Shown here: in pieces, positions 34,129 through 37,577 of the stretch
Position numbering within the stretch: position 1 is the first letter of the stretch
How the letters are laid out: each line of letters begins with the position of its first letter
Assembly (NCBI RefSeq): GCF_006475605.1
Contig: NZ_SSBC01000024.1
Location: 1-37,577 of the forward strand
Direction: 5' to 3'
Source of the DNA: Asticcacaulis tiandongensis
GTDB taxonomy: Bacteria > Pseudomonadota > Alphaproteobacteria > Caulobacterales > Caulobacteraceae
Length of the DNA stretch: 37,577 nt
Position numbers and translations under genes: made by a program
The notes under the pieces: model-generated
What the model was told of the DNA's origin: nothing
Seen by the model: only the letters and a program-made list of their open reading frames with translations
The model's database searches: none

Positions 34129-35058
34129 ATGACTACGCCGCCCATAACGCCAGATGAAAGTTCAGACCGCCCCAACCGCCGCCGTGAAAGTTCCGGCCTG
34201 TCGATAGGGGCCTTAAGGGCTTTCGTCAGTGTGGTTGATCTGGGGTCATTTTCGCGGGCTGCGGCCGAACTGGGGGTGTCGCAACCCAATATCTCCAATC
34301 AGATCATCACCCTTGAGCAGGCCTGCGGCGTCAGGCTTTTGCACCGCAGGTCACAGAACCAGCTTCTGACGGATGCCGGCAAAGAACTTTATACCCGCGC
34401 ACGTCTGGTCATTAGCCGGATGACTGATTTTGAAAATACAGCAAATCTGTTCAACAGCTTAAAGCGCGGGCGCATCGTCGTCGGCTACTCCACTCCGCCC
34501 GTAGCCATGAAACTGATCGGTCAGTTCATGCGCACCTATCCGGAAATCGAGTTGATGGCCCGACACGGCAATACCGAAGGGCTACGAAACGATCTTCAGG
34601 AATGCCGCATAGACACGGCGATTGTCACCCTTATGGAGCCGGAGCCGGCATTTGCCTGTCAGATGATCGCGCCACAGGGGCTTAATCTGCTGGTGCCATC
34701 CGATCATCCCTTCGCCTCACGTAGTGACATAGCGGTCAACGAGTTGTCCGGTCTGGCTTTGGTGGCACGTGAAGACGGATCGGCGACGCGGACCCTGAGC
34801 GAAGCCGCGCTAACGCTCGCCCATACCCCTTTTGAGCCGGTGCTGACCGTCGAAAGCCGTGAAGCCGTTAAAGAAGCCGTCGCGCACGGAATCGGTTTTG
34901 GCTTTGTGCTTGATGGGGAAATTGGCGATGACACACGGCTTAAGGCACTGGCCATACGTGGCCTGTCGCGCAAGGTCGGGGTTTACGTCGTCAGTTTGCG
35001 CGAAAGTCTGGAGATTCCTGCGGTTTCAGCCTTTGTCGGACTTGCGGAAGGACTCTGA
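34129..35058 (+). CDS. LysR-type regulator of the phosphonate locus
   Basis: A 309-residue LysR-type protein with a winged helix-turn-helix near residues 25-85 (LRAFVSVVDLGSFSRAAAELGVSQPNISNQI) and a PBP2-like effector domain (GRIVVGYSTPPVAMKLIGQF onward, then NLLVPSDHPFA). The opening resembles the LysR group associated with 2-aminoethylphosphonate catabolism genes. A polar ~24-residue extension precedes the DNA-binding domain. It should sense the phosphonate or a product and act at AT-rich sites upstream of the oxidase, phosphatase, receptor and transporter. Effector is unknown. Confidence 0.88.
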   Translation: MTTPPITPDESSDRPNRRRESSGLSIGALRAFVSVVDLGSFSRAAAELGVSQPNISNQIITLEQACGVRLLHRRSQNQLLTDAGKELYTRARLVISRMTDFENTANLFNSLKRGRIVVGYSTPPVAMKLIGQFMRTYPEIELMARHGNTEGLRNDLQECRIDTAIVTLMEPEPAFACQMIAPQGLNLLVPSDHPFASRSDIAVNELSGLALVAREDGSATRTLSEAALTLAHTPFEPVLTVESREAVKEAVAHGIGFGFVLDGEIGDDTRLKALAIRGLSRKVGVYVVSLRESLEIPAVSAFVGLAEGL

Positions 35059-35102
35059 GATCAGTATAATATATATAAATCAAATCAACATTTAGATATA
35101 TT

Positions 35103-35678
35103 ATGATTATGACAAACCCAGCCTCCGCTGAATCCCTGAAACAGGAAATCCGTCGTCTGTATCTGGACAATGGCAGCCGCGCCTACGGACTTTACGATCT
35201 CAATCAGTTGCAGCACGCCCTGCAATCGGCGCAACATGCCGAAGCGCAGGGCTTTTCAGCAGGGCTGATCATGGCCTGTTTGCTGCATGATGTGGGTCAC
35301 ATGGTCCATCGTCTGGGCGAAGCGCCCGCAGAAGACGGCGTCGATGATCAGCACGAAGACCTGGGCGCGCAGTGGCTGGCCGAACATTTCCCCGCCGAAG
35401 TTAGCGAACCCGTAAGGCTTCACGTGGCTGCCAAGCGTTATCTTTGCGCCGTTGAAGACGGCTATGAGGCGTCTCTGTCAAGGGACTCTGCCTTGTCTCT
35501 GGCCCTTCAGGGCGGACGCATGAACGCAGCCGAACAAAAAGACTTTCTCAACACCCCCAGCGCAGATGAAGCTATCGCGCTGCGCCGCATTGACGACAGG
35601 GCCAAGGACCCGAAAGCGGTCACCCATTCGATAGAGGTGTTTCTGGATCGCTATCTGATAGATGCCCTGCAAGGATAG
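35103..35678 (+). CDS. PhnZ-like HD-domain diiron oxygenase with altered substrate pocket
   Basis: A 191-residue HD-domain protein of the family that includes PhnZ, a mixed-valent diiron oxygenase which splits (R)-1-hydroxy-2-aminoethylphosphonate into glycine and phosphate. All metal ligands align: His38, His62-Asp63, His66, His84, His107 and Asp164/165 (PhnZ His34, 58-59, 62, 80, 104, Asp161). The phosphonate-binding Lys (HVAAKRYL, Lys111) and Arg (RRIDD) are also kept. Tyr28 matches PhnZ Tyr24, but the amine-binding Glu27 is Tyr31 here (YGLYDLNQLQH). So C-P cleavage chemistry is probably kept with another amine group. No PhnY/TmpA hydroxylase is in the window to make its substrate. Two ATGs (35103 and 35109) are possible and neither has a clear ribosome site. 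Confidence 0.85.
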   Translation: MIMTNPASAESLKQEIRRLYLDNGSRAYGLYDLNQLQHALQSAQHAEAQGFSAGLIMACLLHDVGHMVHRLGEAPAEDGVDDQHEDLGAQWLAEHFPAEVSEPVRLHVAAKRYLCAVEDGYEASLSRDSALSLALQGGRMNAAEQKDFLNTPSADEAIALRRIDDRAKDPKAVTHSIEVFLDRYLIDALQG

Positions 35679-35710
35679 AGATTTATCCGGCGCATCGTCA
35701 TTTAATCGTT

Positions 35711-35725
35711 ATAATTAATAGTTAT
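35711..35725. promoter_or_regulatory. AT-rich motif shared with the divergent promoter at 29041
   Basis: On the minus strand this reads ATAACTATTAATTAT, one inserted base away from ATAACTATAATTA at 29041-29053. Both lie upstream of phosphonate-locus genes, so a common LysR operator is possible. In such AT-rich DNA a chance match cannot be excluded. Confidence 0.38.
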
Positions 35726-35750
35726 GAAATCGGTCAATAAATTCACTTAA

Positions 35751-35780
35751 CCCATAAGGCTCGCGGCCTATGGGAAGGAG
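35751..35780 (+). promoter_or_regulatory. Stem-loop directly before the transporter ribosome site
   Basis: CCCATA (35751-35756) pairs with TATGGG (35769-35774), with a further inner GGC/GCC stem after one bulged base. The next six bases are AAGGAG (35775-35780), the ribosome site for the TTG start at 35787. Hairpin and ribosome site touch, so folding could affect translation, or the hairpin ends upstream transcripts; there is no T-run. Confidence 0.5.
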
Positions 35781-35786
35781 CCGATT

Positions 35787-37133
35787 TTGACCACTTCTAT
35801 TACGCGGGCCTTGGCGCGTGCGGGCCATGTATGGGTGGGACTCTACGCCCTGAGCGCGGCTTTCATCACCTATTTTTGTATGTATGCGTTTCGCAAGCCC
35901 CTGACAGCCGCCACCTATGAAGGCGTAGAGGGTTGGGGATTTTTGCTCGATTTCAAGATCGCCATGGTGATCGCTCAGGTGCTCGGATATGCCGCATCAA
36001 AGCTGATTGGCGTCAAGGTCGTCACCGAAGCCTCAGAAACACATAGACCCTGGATGATACTCGGCTTTATCCTGACCGCCTGGGTGGGTCTGATCCTCTT
36101 TGCCGTCCTGCCCGGCAATTGGAAAATTGCCGCCATTTTCCTGAGTGGTTTGCCTCTGGGGATGATCTGGGGGCTCGTGTTTGCCTATCTCGAAGGCCGT
36201 CGTATGAGTGAGATTCTTGGCGCAGGCCTGTGCGCCAGCTTTATTGTCTCATCTGGCGCAGTAAAGGCTGTGGGGCGGGCACTGATTGTCGATTATGGTT
36301 TACCGGAATTATGGATGCCTGCCGCAACCGGCGCATTGTTTTTACCCCTGTTAGCCGTGTCGGTATGGCTGTTGGCGCAAACCCCGCCACCCGACGCCAA
36401 AGATGTCGCTGAACGGGTGAAACGTCAGCCCATGTTTAAGCCCGAGCGTGCGGCCTTTCTGGCGGTGACCGGGGTTGGGCTTTTGATGCTGGTCGTCGCC
36501 TATATTGTGCTTACCGCCTTACGCGACTTCCGCGATAATTTCGCCGTTGAGCTTTGGGGAGCACTGGGGTTCGGCGACACGCCTTCGATATTCGCTCTCT
36601 CTGAACTGCCGGTAGCCGGTGTGGTTCTTGTATTATTCGGCCTTACGGCACTAATCAAAAATAACCGTTCGGCGGTACTGACCTATCACTGGATGATTAT
36701 GGCCGGAGCCATCATTATTGCCGGTGTCACCTTTGCGTTTCAAGCTGGTTACATGGATCCGGTATGGTGGATGATCGCCGTAGGAGCGGGCGTTTATATG
36801 GGATACGTCCCCTATAATGCGGTATTGGCAGACCGGTTGACGGCGGCGTTACGGTTACCGGGAAATGCCGCATTTTTCATGTATGTGGCCGATGCGTCAG
36901 GCTATGGCGGCAGCGTTGCACTTATGCTCATTAAGAACTTTATGAGCCTGAATCTCGACTGGCTGAGTTTCTTTAATCTGGTTTGTTACGTCTCAGCGGC
37001 TGTTGTTTTGGTGACAACTTTTTCATCTTACCTATGGTTTCGTTTCAGGGTCTTCCGCACTCAGCCTGCACAAAATCTGGAAATGCACACCATAAGCACC
37101 ATCGCCGCTCCCCCTGTAAATCAGAATGGATAA
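35787..37133 (+). CDS. Polytopic transporter, MFS/DUF5690-like
   Basis: A 448-residue inner-membrane protein with about 12 hydrophobic segments. It opens with ITYFCMYAFRKPLTAATY, shared with DUF5690 proteins and similar to GlpT/UhpT-type carriers of organophosphates. LSGLPLGMIWGLVFAYLEGRR and YVADASGYGGSVALMLIKNF are family-like blocks. It starts at TTG (35787), well supported by AAGGAG six bases upstream. Last gene of the locus, it is the only inner-membrane carrier present and would move the phosphonate into the cytoplasm; no PhnCDE-type ABC transporter is present. The substrate is inferred from context only. Confidence 0.82.
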   Translation: MTTSITRALARAGHVWVGLYALSAAFITYFCMYAFRKPLTAATYEGVEGWGFLLDFKIAMVIAQVLGYAASKLIGVKVVTEASETHRPWMILGFILTAWVGLILFAVLPGNWKIAAIFLSGLPLGMIWGLVFAYLEGRRMSEILGAGLCASFIVSSGAVKAVGRALIVDYGLPELWMPAATGALFLPLLAVSVWLLAQTPPPDAKDVAERVKRQPMFKPERAAFLAVTGVGLLMLVVAYIVLTALRDFRDNFAVELWGALGFGDTPSIFALSELPVAGVVLVLFGLTALIKNNRSAVLTYHWMIMAGAIIIAGVTFAFQAGYMDPVWWMIAVGAGVYMGYVPYNAVLADRLTAALRLPGNAAFFMYVADASGYGGSVALMLIKNFMSLNLDWLSFFNLVCYVSAAVVLVTTFSSYLWFRFRVFRTQPAQNLEMHTISTIAAPPVNQNG

Positions 37134-37193
37134 TTTCAGCCCCGGCTACTTTACGCCCCTTAAACCGTTATTTGACCCGACATTTCACAATGC

Positions 37194-37223
37194 GTTATGC
37201 CCCAGCAACCACTGGGGCATAAC
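37194..37223. terminator. Strong hairpin between convergent genes
   Basis: GTTATGCCCCAG (37194-37205) and CTGGGGCATAAC (37212-37223) form a perfect 12-bp stem with a 6-base loop, 60 bases after the transporter stop and 10 bases after the converging phosphatase remnant. No T-run follows on either strand, but the site suits a bidirectional terminator. Confidence 0.7.
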
Positions 37224-37232
37224 CACTATTCA

Positions 37233-37463
37233 TCAATCCAGCATGATACTTTTCAGACGCGCCTCATCCGCAGCAGATAAACCGAGATCTTCCCGCGTAT
37301 AACGCTCCCAGCCGCCTTCGCGTGTCTCAATCGCCTCAAAAGCAGAGGCCAGATAACGGGCATCAACCCCCATCAACGCCTGAATAACTTCTGGCGGCAA
37401 GGTACGGAAAAATGCCATAGCCGGGTCCTCGGCTTCACCGGCCTTAGGCATGTACGTCGTCAA
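37233..37463 (-). pseudogene. Protein-tyrosine-phosphatase-family gene, C-terminal fragment
   Basis: The 76-residue frame ends in VDARYLASAFEAIETREGGWERYTREDL-type sequence (positions ~33-60) and LGLSAADEARLKSIML. This matches the C-terminal tail of bacterial dual-specificity/tyrosine phosphatases (V-D-x-x-Y-L-x-x-A-F-x-x-I ... Y-x-x-x-x-L-G-L). The catalytic part with its HCxxGKDRTG loop is missing. Upstream sequence changes to insertion-sequence end DNA beyond about 37464, so the gene was probably cut by that element. The TTG start at 37463 is unlikely to be used. Confidence 0.65.
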
Positions 37464-37577
37464 AGTTTTTGGGACAATCGCGTTTGAAAAATCCTGGAGG
37501 GTTTAGCGTCTATTGGGTTTGATATTAAGCGGCTTGTTTTTGGAATTGCAAGCGGCGGTGTTCGAGTGTTTTCATCT
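37464..37577 (-). mobile_element. End of an insertion sequence with transposase C-terminal tail (cut by window edge)
   Basis: A leftward frame reaching the window edge ends with KTLEHRRLQFQKQAA and a TAA at 37527-37525. It looks like the basic C-terminal tail of a transposase. The ~60 bases between it and the broken phosphatase gene (with GTTTTTGGGACA near 37465) would be the element's terminal region. Family and exact end cannot be decided from this fragment. Confidence 0.45.

Noticed and set aside
1-37577. CRISPR array, tRNA or rRNA genes
   Set aside because: No regularly spaced short repeats and no cloverleaf or rRNA-like stretches were seen in the intergenic regions.

Overview
The window reads as accessory DNA plus part of a catabolic locus from an alphaproteobacterium. 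A TonB-dependent receptor of the Xanthomonas/Caulobacter type, ParB-like and conjugation genes of the kind found on sphingomonad and rhizobial plasmids, and moderate-to-high GC point to Caulobacterales (Asticcacaulis-like) or a sphingomonad. That placement is inference; there is no rRNA or housekeeping gene to fix it.

Layout. (1) 1-3246: right-hand part of a Tn3-family transposon, with a divergent resolvase (cut by the window edge), a frameshifted transposase and a 38-bp terminal inverted repeat. The transposon sits inside a TonB-dependent receptor gene, of which only the N-terminal part remains (3247-3620). (2) 3776-4157: 3' remnant of an IS3-family element. (3) 4309-17818: one long leftward operon encoding a complete VirB/VirD4-type type IV secretion system (virB1-2-3-4, an unknown gene, virB6-5-8-9-10-11-D4, a VirB7-like lipoprotein and an LPD7-domain protein). 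No relaxase domain is visible. (4) 18094-20232: hipBA with two HipB-type operators, then a decayed higB toxin and an intact higA antitoxin. (5) 20389-23077: a ParB-like protein with a structured leader, then a conserved-looking small ORF. (6) 23144-25273: an intact second copy of the receptor broken at 3247. The shared ~525 bp makes a direct repeat around the whole conjugation/toxin-antitoxin block. (7) 25470-26853: a stand-alone predicted PD-(D/E)XK nuclease overlapping a small companion gene. (8) 27080-37133: an organophosphonate utilisation locus. It holds phosphonatase, an HpnW/PbfC-type FAD oxidase, an exported LamG/purple-acid-phosphatase protein, a large TonB receptor, a LysR regulator, a PhnZ-like HD oxygenase and a membrane transporter. 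(9) 37194-37577: a truncated protein-tyrosine-phosphatase gene and the end of another insertion sequence.

How the parts may work together. The mobile block carries its own transfer channel, with hipBA as a likely stabilising module divergent from it. The phosphonate locus looks like an outside-to-inside pathway: an exported phosphoesterase trims a substrate, the TonB receptor takes it across the outer membrane, a DUF5690-like permease takes it across the inner membrane, and two C-P-cleaving routes release phosphate. One route is FAD oxidase then phosphonoacetaldehyde hydrolase; the other is the PhnZ-like oxygenase. The PhnZ-like enzyme keeps its metal and phosphonate ligands but has Tyr where PhnZ has the amine-binding Glu27. 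Together with an oxidase family reported to act on N-methylated aminoethylphosphonate, this suggests a substrate other than plain 2-aminoethylphosphonate. This locus and the nuclease/small-protein pair are the best candidates for undescribed biology here.
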